From assembly GCA_018830285.1 (NCBI GenBank), contig JAHJSB010000055.1:186001-250000 (forward strand): a stretch of DNA of 64,000 nucleotides, given 5' to 3'. The position numbers and the translations under genes are program-made. Below the pieces are notes generated by a model. It saw only the letters and a list, made by a program, of their open reading frames with translations. It did no database searches and was not told where the DNA came from. Shown in pieces: positions 1 through 7,826 of this stretch (position 1 is its first letter; each line of letters starts with the position of its first letter). Source of the DNA: Alphaproteobacteria bacterium. Lineage in GTDB: Bacteria > Pseudomonadota > Alphaproteobacteria > Caulobacterales > Hyphomonadaceae.

Positions 1-283
1 CCCGCGTTTCATAACCCTCATCTAGTTCGGCCACGAGCGCGGCGAGGACGAGCGCGGAAACGCCCTTGGTCGTCGAATAGACCGGCACGAGCGTTTGCGC
101 GTCCCAGGGCCTGGTTTTCTGCCGGTCGGCCCAGCCGCCCAGGAGATCGACGATGAGTTCCCCGTCCTGCAACACGGCAAAGCCTGCGCCGAGTTCGCCA
201 TCATCTGCAAAGTTTGCTGCGAACGCCTCGCGGACGGGTTCGAACCCGGTCGCGACGTGTCCTGAAACCGGAAAGTCTGGCAT
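1..283 (-). CDS. Serine hydrolase of the beta-lactamase/esterase family (N-terminal part)
   Basis: Only the first 94 codons are inside the window; the gene continues beyond base 1. The protein starts MPDFPVSGHVATGFEPVREA and carries an STTK tetrad at residues 70-73 (context VYSTTKGVSA), the SxxK nucleophile motif of class C beta-lactamase-like and EstB-like serine hydrolases. No signal peptide is visible, so a cytoplasmic esterase or peptidase is more likely than a secreted beta-lactamase. An in-frame ATG six codons upstream (base 301) is an alternative start; base 283 is preferred because an AAGGGAAC-like stretch precedes it. It diverges from the malyl-CoA lyase-like gene. The substrate cannot be told from this fragment. 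Confidence 0.85.
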   Translation of the reverse strand, partial: MPDFPVSGHVATGFEPVREAFAANFADDGELGAGFAVLQDGELIVDLLGGWADRQKTRPWDAQTLVPVYSTTKGVSALVLAALVAELDEGYETR

Positions 284-367
284 GGCGTTCCCTTTGGTCA
301 TCTTGATCTTTTTGAACAATGAGGCCACCCCTTCCCCAATCCCGAGTCAACCGTCAAGGACCGCCCC

Positions 368-1255
368 ATGTCAGCCCAAGCTAACCGCCCGCGCCGCTCC
401 TGCCTTTATATGCCGGGTGCCAATGCCCGGGCGCTCGAAAAGGCAAAGGACCTGTCGGCCGACACGCTGATTTTCGATCTCGAAGATGCCGTCGCGCCTG
501 AGGCCAAGGCAGACGCGCGCGCGGCGATCCTGACAGCCGTTCAGGGCGGTGGCTATGATCCCCGCGAGATCGTCGTGCGGATCAACGGACTCGACACCGA
601 GTGGGGCGCCGAAGACCTGAAAACGGCTGTCAAAGCCGGCGCAGACGCGATTCTCGTTCCGAAAGTCGTGTCGGGTGCCGATATTGACCGCCTCGACGCT
701 GCGCTGACGGCTGCGGGCGCCCCGGCCGACTTTGGCCTCTGGGTGATGATCGAGATGCCGCTCGCCATTCTCAATATCCAGGAGATTGCCGAAGCGGCTC
801 TTCGGACGCGCCTTGTCGCCTTCGTCATGGGCACCAACGACCTCGCCAAGGAATACCGCGCTCGCGCGACACCAGACCGAATCGCCTTCCAGACCGCGCT
901 CGGTCTCAGCATGGCAGCGGCTCGTGCTTACGGGCTCGTCGCGATTGACGGCGTCTTCAACGACATCAAGGACGAAAACGGCCTGATGAAAGAATGCGAA
1001 CAGGGCCGCACGCTCGGTTTTGACGGCAAGACGCTGATCCACCCGTCCCAGCTAGACTCCGCGAACCGGATCTTCGCGCCGAGCCCGCACGATGTCGAAC
1101 AGGCAAAAGCCGTGATCGAGGCCTTCGCCGATCCCGAAAATGCCGGCAAGGGCGTCCTCAAGGTCAATGGCAAGATGACCGAGCTGCTTCATCTGGATGA
1201 AGCGCGGCGCACCGTCGCCATGGACAAGGCCATCAAAGCGTTCGAAGCCGCCTGA
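368..1255 (+). CDS. HpcH/HpaI aldolase family protein (CitE-like; probable malyl-CoA lyase or (3S)-malyl-CoA thioesterase)
   Basis: This 295-residue protein begins with the RPRRSCLYMPGANARALEKA signature of the citrate lyase beta-subunit/malyl-CoA lyase family. FDLEDAVAPEAK near residue 40 and a glutamate in VMIEMPLAI supply the Mg-binding acidic residues of the TIM barrel, and GFDGKTLIHPSQ marks the C-terminal half. The length matches (3S)-malyl-CoA thioesterase (Mcl2 type, about 290 residues) better than Mcl1 (about 318). A mesaconyl-CoA hydratase gene lies 770 bases downstream on the same strand, which supports a role in the ethylmalonyl-CoA pathway, either cleaving beta-methylmalyl-CoA or hydrolysing malyl-CoA. 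The family is certain; lyase versus thioesterase is not settled by sequence reading. Confidence 0.88.
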   Translation: MSAQANRPRRSCLYMPGANARALEKAKDLSADTLIFDLEDAVAPEAKADARAAILTAVQGGGYDPREIVVRINGLDTEWGAEDLKTAVKAGADAILVPKVVSGADIDRLDAALTAAGAPADFGLWVMIEMPLAILNIQEIAEAALRTRLVAFVMGTNDLAKEYRARATPDRIAFQTALGLSMAAARAYGLVAIDGVFNDIKDENGLMKECEQGRTLGFDGKTLIHPSQLDSANRIFAPSPHDVEQAKAVIEAFADPENAGKGVLKVNGKMTELLHLDEARRTVAMDKAIKAFEAA

Positions 1256-1268
1256 ACCGGAGATTTCC

Positions 1269-1616
1269 ATGACTTATACCCTCCTCCACAATCCCGGATG
1301 CAGCACGTCGCGCAAAGGGCTCGAACTCTTGCACGAGAGCGGCATCCAGCCGCGCGTACGGAAATACATGACCGTGTCCGAGCAGCTCAGCCTGGAAGAA
1401 CTGGTCGATCTCGCCGCGAAACTGGGGGGCGTCTCGCCCCGCGACTTCTTGCGCCAGAAGAATGCCGCCGATGCGGGACTGTCCGAGACGGCCAGCGATG
1501 CCGAGGTCTTCGCGGCGATGGCCGAGAACCCGAAACTGATCCAGCGCCCGATCGGTATCAAGGGCAAGAAAGCTGTCCTCGGCCGGCCGGTCGAACGCCT
1601 GCTCGACCTGACCTGA
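1269..1616 (+). CDS. arsC: ArsC/Spx-type glutaredoxin-like arsenate reductase
   Basis: The product is 115 residues with the active-site loop HNPGCSTSRK (Cys11) at its N terminus, as in ArsC-type enzymes that reduce arsenate using glutaredoxin. The C-terminal part has the family sequence LIQRPIGIKGKKAVLGRP, with arginines that bind the oxyanion. The ATG at 1269 lies 13 bases after the preceding stop and is preceded by GGAGATTTCC; an upstream in-frame start inside the previous gene is rejected because the family begins two or three residues before the beta strand. No arsR, arsB or acr3 is nearby. A general glutaredoxin-like function (YfgD type) is therefore as likely as dedicated arsenic resistance. 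Confidence 0.85.
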   Translation: MTYTLLHNPGCSTSRKGLELLHESGIQPRVRKYMTVSEQLSLEELVDLAAKLGGVSPRDFLRQKNAADAGLSETASDAEVFAAMAENPKLIQRPIGIKGKKAVLGRPVERLLDLT

Positions 1617-1697
1617 TACGAATTCGCTGCGAAAACGGGCGAACAAGGCCGGATTCGATCAAATTTCACCGATTCCGGCGACAGAAAATCAGCCTTG

Positions 1698-1979
1698 ATG
1701 CGCGATAGTGCGGACATGATGCTGATCTTGTTCACCCTTGCGGCCCTGATGATCGCCTTTTCCGCCTTCTGCATGTTCGGCCTGCCCTATATGCTGATGG
1801 GGCCGCGGGCCATCGACCAGTTCGTCGAGCGCGTGGACCAGCAGGTGATGGCCGCCTGCCTTGTGGCTGCGGCGATTTCGCTCGTTCTGCTCCCTTTTTC
1901 CGCTTCCGGCTTGATTTCGAACGGCAGCCACGTGCAGGTGTTTGCAGAAACCCTGACTGGCTTCATCGGACGCGCCTGA
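1698..1979 (+). CDS. Small hypothetical two-helix membrane protein
   Basis: The frame encodes about 93 residues with two hydrophobic stretches, one near residues 8-32 and one near residues 50-72, and no motif I recognise. ATG codons at 1698, 1716 and 1719 are all possible starts and no strong ribosome binding site separates them. It sits between the ArsC-like gene and mesaconyl-CoA hydratase, in the same direction and 46 bases before the latter. Codon use resembles the neighbours, which supports it being real. The function is unknown. Confidence 0.5.
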   Translation: MRDSADMMLILFTLAALMIAFSAFCMFGLPYMLMGPRAIDQFVERVDQQVMAACLVAAAISLVLLPFSASGLISNGSHVQVFAETLTGFIGRA

Positions 1980-2025
1980 CCCTTCTGACCGCGCCGGTTG
2001 GAGCCTCACACTTGCGAGGCGGCAG

Positions 2026-3075
2026 ATGGCGAGCGAACAGAAATCAAAACCCGGAAATTATTTCGAGGACTTCCGCGTCGGCATGGATATCGTCCATGCG
2101 ACGCCGCAAACGCTGACTGAAGGCGATATCGCCCTCTACCGCGCCATGACCGGCAATCGCTTCGCCCAATATTCCTCGGCTGAGTTTGCGAAAGCTGCTG
2201 GCCTGCCGGGCCTCTGCATCGACCCGTTGCATGCGTTCCATGTTGTCTTCGGCAAGTCCGTACCGGACATTTCCCTGAATGCGGTGGCAAACCTTGGCTA
2301 TGCTGACGGGCGTTTCTTCCTGCCAGTCATGCCGGGCGATACGCTGAACACCGTATCCAGGGTGATCGGCATCAAGGAAAATTCCAACGGCAAGACAGGC
2401 GTTGTCTGGGTGCGCACGACCGGGTTCAACCAGAACGGCGAGATGGTCATGTCCTTCGTGCGCTGGGTGATGGTCAACAAGTTCGAGATGGACAATCCGT
2501 CGCCCGAGCCTGTCTTACCAGACTTGCCCGCTGCCGTACCCGCTAGCGAATTGTCAGGCTATCCGGAGATGAAAACCTGGGACATGGCCCTCGCGGGCAG
2601 CCCCCATACGTTCGGCGACTATGCGGTGGGCGAGAAGATCAACCATGTCGACGGCATGGCGGTGGAAGAGGCCGAACACCAGATCGCCACCCGCCTCTAC
2701 CAGAATACGGCCAAAGTGCATTTCGATGCGCATGGCCAGAAGGACAGCCGCTTCGGCAAACGCCTTATCTACGGCGGCGTGGTCATCTCGATCGCTCGCT
2801 CGCTCGCCTTCAACGGTCTCGCCAATGCAGGCCAAATGCTGGCCATCAATGCGGGCAGCCACGTGAGCCCGCTCTTTGCGGGTGACACGATCTATGCCTG
2901 GAGCGAGGTGCTCGACAAGGCCGCGCTGTCGGACACGTGCGGCGCGCTGCGCCTTCGTCTCGTCGCCGTGAAGGACCAGGATCCCGGCGCCTTCGCCTAT
3001 AAGGGGCCCGACGGAAAATATGCTGCCGGCGTCCTTCTCGACTTCGATTATTGGGCCGCCATTCCGAAGCGTTGA
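2026..3075 (+). CDS. mch: Mesaconyl-CoA hydratase (beta-methylmalyl-CoA dehydratase)
   Basis: The 349-residue product has two tandem MaoC/hotdog domains and opens with KPGNYFEDFRVGMDIVHATP, typical of Mch of the ethylmalonyl-CoA pathway. The pathway replaces the glyoxylate shunt during growth on acetate and C1-C2 compounds. The enzyme interconverts mesaconyl-CoA and beta-methylmalyl-CoA. The family length is about 345 residues, and the second half shows HFDAHGQKDSRFGKRLIYGG, where the hydratase Asp/His residues are expected. The start at 2026 has GAGGCGGCAG upstream. The CitE-like lyase/thioesterase upstream fits the next step of the pathway. Other pathway genes (ccr, ecm, msd) are not in this window. 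Confidence 0.85.
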   Translation: MASEQKSKPGNYFEDFRVGMDIVHATPQTLTEGDIALYRAMTGNRFAQYSSAEFAKAAGLPGLCIDPLHAFHVVFGKSVPDISLNAVANLGYADGRFFLPVMPGDTLNTVSRVIGIKENSNGKTGVVWVRTTGFNQNGEMVMSFVRWVMVNKFEMDNPSPEPVLPDLPAAVPASELSGYPEMKTWDMALAGSPHTFGDYAVGEKINHVDGMAVEEAEHQIATRLYQNTAKVHFDAHGQKDSRFGKRLIYGGVVISIARSLAFNGLANAGQMLAINAGSHVSPLFAGDTIYAWSEVLDKAALSDTCGALRLRLVAVKDQDPGAFAYKGPDGKYAAGVLLDFDYWAAIPKR

Positions 3076-3121
3076 CCGATCGCCGCTTCCGTCTGGACGC
3101 GGCATGCCTATATAGTCGGGC

Positions 3122-3538
3122 ATGAGCGGATATGGCCCTTTTGACGGTTTTACGATTGCGGCCATGGTGCTGGCGGTTGTCCTGTCCGCACTGGTCAGCC
3201 TAATTGGTACGTCAGCCCGGCGGCGTTCGATCGCCATTGGGGAAGCGCGGGCTGCGGATCTGGCCGAAATGACGGGCATTCTCGACCCGAAACAGCTTCT
3301 GTCAGAGTTCGGCCCGCCTGACATGGGTCGGGTCTGGCGTTCCGTAACCCTGCATGACGTGCGCCGTGCCCGCCAGCCACAGGGCTGGCTGATGTCCAGC
3401 GACCTTGTCGACTATGGCTGTGTGGCGATTGCGATTCTGTCGCTTTTCATCTCCCACACGCTGATGTACGGCGCATTGGTGTTTGTCCTGTGCGTACAGA
3501 TCGGCGGCTGGGTGGTTGCCAGCCGCCTCCCAAAGTAG
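3122..3538 (+). CDS. Hypothetical membrane protein
   Basis: A 138-residue protein with one hydrophobic segment near residues 10-30, a charged soluble stretch (about 32-90) and two further hydrophobic segments near residues 96-133, giving about three transmembrane helices. No family is recognised. It lies 46 bases after mesaconyl-CoA hydratase and 52 bases before dapF in the same direction, so it may be transcribed with either. Codon use is like the neighbours. I cannot assign a function. Confidence 0.6.
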   Translation: MSGYGPFDGFTIAAMVLAVVLSALVSLIGTSARRRSIAIGEARAADLAEMTGILDPKQLLSEFGPPDMGRVWRSVTLHDVRRARQPQGWLMSSDLVDYGCVAIAILSLFISHTLMYGALVFVLCVQIGGWVVASRLPK

Positions 3539-3590
3539 CGATTTGAATCGCCCGGTTTGACGCCGGCAAAAAACGGAATACACAACCGCG

Positions 3591-4400
3591 ATGAGAGTCT
3601 GGAAGATGAATGGCGCTGGCAACGCGTTTGCCGTGTTTGATGCCCGCTCGACGCCCTTCGCGCCGACGGCAGACCAGGTGCGCCAGATCGCCGCCGACCT
3701 GCAGGCCGACCAGGTGATTGCGCTCGAACGCGACGCCACCAAGGACGTGTTCATGCGGATATGGAATGCCGATGGCGGCGAAGTGGCGGCCTGCGGAAAT
3801 GGTGCCCGCGCCGTGGCCTACCTGATCCTCGAGGAAACCGGTAAGCCGATGGTCACGATCCAGACCGAGGCCGACATGCTGAAGGGCTACAAGGCCATCG
3901 ACGGCCTTGTCAGGGTCGACATGGGCTCGCCGCTGATGGGCTGGGAGGACATTCCACTCGCAGAAAAGATGGACGTGCGCGGCGTCGACGTGAAGATCGG
4001 CCCGATGGACAAGCCCATCCTGTCGCGCCCGGCTGTTGTCTCCATGGGCAACCCGCATGCCGTCTTCTTCGTGAAGGATGTCGATGCCTATGACATTCCC
4101 GCCATTGGCCCGTTGGTCGAATGGCATCCGCTGTTTCCGGAAGGCACGAATGTCGGGTTCGCGCAGATTATCGACAGGGAACATATTCGGTTGCGCGTCT
4201 GGGAACGCGGGGCAGGCCTCACCAAGGCCTGCGGTACGGGGGCCTGTGCGGCGCTCGTCTGCGCGGCCCGTGCCGGGTTGACTGAGCGCACCGCGAAGCT
4301 GATCCTGGATGGCGGCGAGTTGATCATCGACTGGCGCGAAAGCGACGACCATGTCTACATGACCGGCCCCGTCGAGCTGGAATTTGAGACGGTCATCTGA
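3591..4400 (+). CDS. dapF: Diaminopimelate epimerase
   Basis: DapF interconverts LL- and meso-diaminopimelate for lysine and peptidoglycan synthesis in the cytoplasm. The 269-residue protein begins MRVWKMNGAGNAF, the standard N terminus. Both catalytic cysteines are present: Cys68 in AACGNGARA and Cys214 in TKACGTGACA. The GNPHAV and GTNVGFAQ motifs lie between them as expected. The length is normal for the family. mtaB and ftsY follow in the same direction, an arrangement common in alphaproteobacteria. I see nothing unusual. Confidence 0.97.
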   Translation: MRVWKMNGAGNAFAVFDARSTPFAPTADQVRQIAADLQADQVIALERDATKDVFMRIWNADGGEVAACGNGARAVAYLILEETGKPMVTIQTEADMLKGYKAIDGLVRVDMGSPLMGWEDIPLAEKMDVRGVDVKIGPMDKPILSRPAVVSMGNPHAVFFVKDVDAYDIPAIGPLVEWHPLFPEGTNVGFAQIIDREHIRLRVWERGAGLTKACGTGACAALVCAARAGLTERTAKLILDGGELIIDWRESDDHVYMTGPVELEFETVI

Positions 4401-4466
4401 GCGCCGACTGGCCCCTGCGACTTGATTCCCGGGCCAGACGGCGCGATGTGGCCGGTGAAACCCGCC

Positions 4467-5741
4467 ATGACTGATACGCCAGCCCCTTCCAGCCCGACGC
4501 TGATCACGCTCGGATGCCGCCTCAACACCTATGAATCGGAGGTGATGCGCAGCCATGCAACAGACGCTGGCCTCGGCGATGCCGTCATCATCAATACCTG
4601 CGCAGTGACTTCCGAAGCCGTCCGTTCGGCCCGCCAGGCCATCCGCCGCGCGGCCAAGGACCATCCCGGCGCATCCATTCTCGTGACGGGCTGCGCCGCG
4701 CAGATCGACCCGGCCATGTTCGCGGCGATGCCGGAAGTCACCCGCGTCATCGGCAATCATGAGAAGATGCAGGCCGAGACATGGAAGCCGGGCACATTGC
4801 TCACCGGCCATGAGAAGGTTCGCGTCAACGACATCATGGCGGTGCGCGAGACCGCCGCCCACCTGATCGACGGCATGGAAGGTCGGGCACGCGCTTATGT
4901 GCAGGTCCAGAATGGTTGCGACCATCGCTGCACATTCTGCATCATTCCCTATGGCCGCGGCAATTCCCGCTCCGTGCCGGCTGGCGAAGTCGTGGCGCAG
5001 GTGCGCCGTCTCGTCGAGACCGGGCATCATGAAGTCGTGCTCACCGGTGTGGACCTGACCAGCTGGGGTGCTGACCTGCCCGGTACGCCGCAACTCGGCA
5101 ATCTGGTGCAGCGCATCCTAAAGCTCGTGCCGGGCCTCGCCCAGCTGCGCATCTCGTCCATCGACGCCATCGAGATTGACGACGCGCTGGTCGAGGCGCT
5201 CTCGGACCCTCGTCTGGCCCCCTACATGCACCTCTCGCTGCAACATGGCGACGACCTGATCCTGAAGCGCATGAAACGCCGCCATTCGCGTGGTCAGGCC
5301 ATCGCGCTGACCCGGCGCCTGCGCGAGGCTCGTCCGGACATGGCCTTTGGTGCCGATCTCATCGCCGGTTTCCCGACCGAAACCGAAGCGCATTTCGAGA
5401 ATTCCCTGCGGCTCGTAGAAGAATGCGGAATCAGCTTCCTGCATGCCTTTCCCTACAGCCCGCGTCCGGGCACGCCGGCTGCCCGCATGCCGCAGCTGGA
5501 CAATGCCACGATCAAGGCCCGCGCCGCCCGCCTTCGCGCCGCCGGCGAGAAAGCGCTTGTCGCCCATCTTGATCGCCATGTCGGCAGCCGCGTTGACGCC
5601 CTTGTGGAACGTGATGCGTCGGCCCGCCTGCCGGACTTCACGCCTTTGCAGCTGGAAGGCGATTTGCCGCCTGCTGGACGCGTCGCACGTACCCATATAA
5701 CCGGGCACAACGGCACGCAGCTTATTGGGATAATTGAATGA
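4467..5741 (+). CDS. mtaB: tRNA t6A37 methylthiotransferase MtaB
   Basis: This radical-SAM methylthiotransferase converts t6A to ms2t6A at position 37 of ANN-decoding tRNAs. With the ATG at 4467 it has 424 residues. The N-terminal UPF0004 domain holds the first cluster cysteines (Cys17 in ITLGCRLN, Cys45 in NTCAV, Cys76 in VTGCAAQ). The radical-SAM CxxxCxxC is at Cys151, Cys155 and Cys158 (NGCDHRCTFC). A short TRAM-like tail closes the protein. Starts at 4446 (ATG) and 4422 (TTG) are in frame, but the family begins about ten residues before ITLGC, so 4467 is preferred. The stop overlaps the ftsY start by four bases (ATGA), so the two are translationally coupled. Confidence 0.93.
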   Translation: MTDTPAPSSPTLITLGCRLNTYESEVMRSHATDAGLGDAVIINTCAVTSEAVRSARQAIRRAAKDHPGASILVTGCAAQIDPAMFAAMPEVTRVIGNHEKMQAETWKPGTLLTGHEKVRVNDIMAVRETAAHLIDGMEGRARAYVQVQNGCDHRCTFCIIPYGRGNSRSVPAGEVVAQVRRLVETGHHEVVLTGVDLTSWGADLPGTPQLGNLVQRILKLVPGLAQLRISSIDAIEIDDALVEALSDPRLAPYMHLSLQHGDDLILKRMKRRHSRGQAIALTRRLREARPDMAFGADLIAGFPTETEAHFENSLRLVEECGISFLHAFPYSPRPGTPAARMPQLDNATIKARAARLRAAGEKALVAHLDRHVGSRVDALVERDASARLPDFTPLQLEGDLPPAGRVARTHITGHNGTQLIGIIE

Positions 5742-7126
5742 TCCTCTGGTTCGGGAAGAAAAAGGCGCAGGACGCGGCAAAGGCGGCCGGTGCCGCTATG
5801 GCCGAGCCGGAACTCTCGGCCGACGAGATTTCCGCACGCGACGCTGAAACCGCCGCCAAAGCCGCCGAAAAGGCCGAAATCGAGCGCGTCGTCGCCGAAG
5901 CCAACAAAGCCTGGGAAGAGCGTCAGGCCCGGGAAGCCGCTGAAGCCGAGACCGAAGCGGCTCGCCTAGACGACGAAGCCCGCAAGGCTGATGCCGCGCG
6001 CGCTGAAGCCCTTGCCCGGGCCGATGAAGCCGAAGCGAAGCGCCTTGAGGCCGAGGCCGAAGCCGCCCGGCTGGCCCGTGAAGAACGCGAAGCCGCCCGG
6101 GCCAAGGCAGCCGCCGAACTGAAACTGCTGGAAGATCGCCGCGAGGCCGTGCGCCTGCGCGAAGAACGCGAAGCGGCGGCGCGAGCAGCTCTGGAAGCCG
6201 AAGCGAATGATCCCGGCTTTGTCGCAAAGCTCGGCTCGGGCCTCGCGCGCTCCTCGTCCCGTCTTGGTTCGGGGCTCGCCGCCTTCAACAAGCGCAAACT
6301 GGATGACGAGACGCTCGAAGATCTCGAAGACCTTCTGATCACGTCAGACCTCGGCGCTGCCGTCGCCCGGCGCGTGACCAGGAACCTGTCGAAAGAGCGG
6401 TTCGGCAAGGAAATTAGCGAAAACGAGATCAAACAGGCCCTTGCTTCAGAAATTGAGTCCGTCCTCGCGCCGCGTGAGCAGATCGTCGACTTTTCCGACG
6501 GCCCGCGTCCGCGCGTTGTGCTGTTCGTGGGCGTCAACGGGTCCGGCAAGACGACCACGATCGGCAAGATCGCCTCCAAGCTGAAGGATCAGGGGGCCAA
6601 GGCCCTGCTGGTCGCGGGCGACACGTTCCGCGCCGCCGCCATCGAACAGCTCACCGTCTGGGGCGACCGGGCAGGCATCCCCGTCATGTCCAAGCCGACA
6701 GGCGCCGATGCCGCCGGTCTCGTCTACGAAGCCATTGAACGCGCCAGGGCCGAAAACCTCGATCTCGTGCTCGTCGACACCGCGGGACGCCTGCAGAACA
6801 AGGCCGAGCTGATGGCTGAGCTGGAAAAAGTGGTCCGCGTCGCGCGCAAGCTCGATCCCGAGGCGCCGCATGACGTCATCCTCGTGCTTGACGCCACGGT
6901 CGGCCAGAATGCGCTGAGCCAGGTCGAGGCGTTCCGGCATACGGCGGGCGTGACGGGTCTGGTGATGACCAAGCTCGACGGGACGGCCAAGGGCGGGGTG
7001 CTGGTGGCCATCGCCGAGGCGCATGACCTGCCGATCCACTTCATCGGGGTCGGTGAAGGCGCCGATGACCTGCGCCCGTTCAGCGCCCACGCCTTCTCGC
7101 GGGCGCTGGTCGGTGCCATCGACTAG
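5738..7126 (+). CDS. ftsY: Signal recognition particle receptor FtsY
   Basis: FtsY docks SRP-ribosome complexes at the inner membrane. The 462-residue protein has a long N-terminal region (about residues 10-155) made almost only of Ala, Glu, Arg, Lys and Asp, predicted as charged helix or coiled coil. This is the variable A domain that contacts membrane and translocon. The NG domain follows: G1 GVNGSGKTTT at 265-274, then DTFRAAAIEQL, DTAGRLQNK and TKLDGTAKGG. The start overlaps the mtaB stop (ATGA). The A domain is compositionally extreme but such domains are common in alphaproteobacterial FtsY. Confidence 0.97.
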   Translation: MILWFGKKKAQDAAKAAGAAMAEPELSADEISARDAETAAKAAEKAEIERVVAEANKAWEERQAREAAEAETEAARLDDEARKADAARAEALARADEAEAKRLEAEAEAARLAREEREAARAKAAAELKLLEDRREAVRLREEREAAARAALEAEANDPGFVAKLGSGLARSSSRLGSGLAAFNKRKLDDETLEDLEDLLITSDLGAAVARRVTRNLSKERFGKEISENEIKQALASEIESVLAPREQIVDFSDGPRPRVVLFVGVNGSGKTTTIGKIASKLKDQGAKALLVAGDTFRAAAIEQLTVWGDRAGIPVMSKPTGADAAGLVYEAIERARAENLDLVLVDTAGRLQNKAELMAELEKVVRVARKLDPEAPHDVILVLDATVGQNALSQVEAFRHTAGVTGLVMTKLDGTAKGGVLVAIAEAHDLPIHFIGVGEGADDLRPFSAHAFSRALVGAID

Positions 7127-7129
7127 GCT

Positions 7130-7345
7130 CTAATCAGCGGCCTGCGTCACGCCCTGTCCATCATCGAAAATTTCCTCGATCCCCCGCCCGAACAGGCGCG
7201 CGATGGCAAAGGCCAGTGGAAGTGACGGATCGTATTTGCCGGTCTCTATCGCATTGACTGACTGGCGCGACACATCCAGCCGGTCGGCCAGTTCCGCCTG
7301 GCTCCAGCCGCGTTCCGTCCTGAGTAAGCGAAGAGTATTCTTCAT
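7130..7345 (-). CDS. Small XRE-family HTH regulator (Cro/YozG type)
   Basis: The 71-residue protein is nearly all helix-turn-helix: MKNTLRLLRTERGWSQAELA followed by RLDVSRQSVNAIETGKYDPS and FAIARLFGRGIEEIFD. This is the short Cro/YozG group that is usually paired with a small membrane protein. It starts two bases after the stop of that membrane protein and is clearly its operon partner. Upstream in-frame codons would extend it into the membrane gene and are rejected. The likely role is a repressor of its own operon through the two palindromes at 7764-7820. The inducing signal is unknown. Confidence 0.88.
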   Translation of the reverse strand: MKNTLRLLRTERGWSQAELADRLDVSRQSVNAIETGKYDPSLPLAFAIARLFGRGIEEIFDDGQGVTQAAD

Positions 7346-7347
7346 GG

Positions 7348-7752
7348 CTACACCGTCTTGCCGACGCTGCGCAGGCAATACGCAATCCCGAAGCAGAAGA
7401 AATAGGCTGGTCCGAACCAGAACACTTCCACGCGCCCTATCACGTCGTACATTTGCAGGAAGCCTGTGAGGAACAATCCGCTGGCGAGCATCGCCCCACT
7501 CTCGGCCAGGGCCCGTATTTGGCGTGCGCGAGTGTATTCATCGGCTTCGTGCGCCATCCGCAGAACGGCCCATATTCCGATGACAACAGGCAGGGTCGTT
7601 GCGATTGCACAAGTCACACGAAGCCAAAGCGGCGATGCATCTTCCTGCAAAAGCCCGCTACAAGCCATGATCGTCAGGACGTAAATGACCATCATGGGCC
7701 AGAAAAGGCGCCGGTAGCGCTTGGTGGCAATGCGAAATCCACGGGGTTGCAT
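7348..7752 (-). CDS. Four-helix membrane protein, partner of the XRE regulator
   Basis: About 134 residues with four hydrophobic segments: near residues 17-35, 45-64, 82-102 and 106-128. A charged loop (MAHEADEYTRARQIRALAES) lies between helices two and three. Proteins of this shape commonly sit directly upstream of short Cro/YozG regulators, as here (two-base gap). The ATG at 7752 is preferred over 7764 because GGAG lies six bases upstream of it. The promoter region just upstream carries two near-palindromic repeats. The function is unknown; sensing or signalling through the paired regulator is only a guess. Confidence 0.75.
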   Translation of the reverse strand: MQPRGFRIATKRYRRLFWPMMVIYVLTIMACSGLLQEDASPLWLRVTCAIATTLPVVIGIWAVLRMAHEADEYTRARQIRALAESGAMLASGLFLTGFLQMYDVIGRVEVFWFGPAYFFCFGIAYCLRSVGKTV

Positions 7753-7763
7753 AATCGTCTCCA

Positions 7764-7820
7764 TGTCAAGTGAACCTTACACTTAGACAAGGAGGCTTTA
7801 CATGTCAAGTATACTTTACA
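7764..7820 (-). promoter_or_regulatory. Double palindromic operator/promoter of the XRE operon
   Basis: Two 18-bp copies 39 bp apart read TGTCAAGTGAACCTTACA (7764-7781) and TGTCAAGTATACTTTACA (7803-7820). The second has a perfect AAGTATACTT core with TGT/ACA ends. On the minus strand each copy contains TTGACA. From the distal copy, 17 bases separate it from TAAGTG, a weak -10, so the operators would cover the promoter. This is the expected architecture for autoregulation by the small XRE protein encoded downstream. Binding by that protein is inferred, not shown. Confidence 0.6.
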
Positions 7821-7826
7821 CGACGC

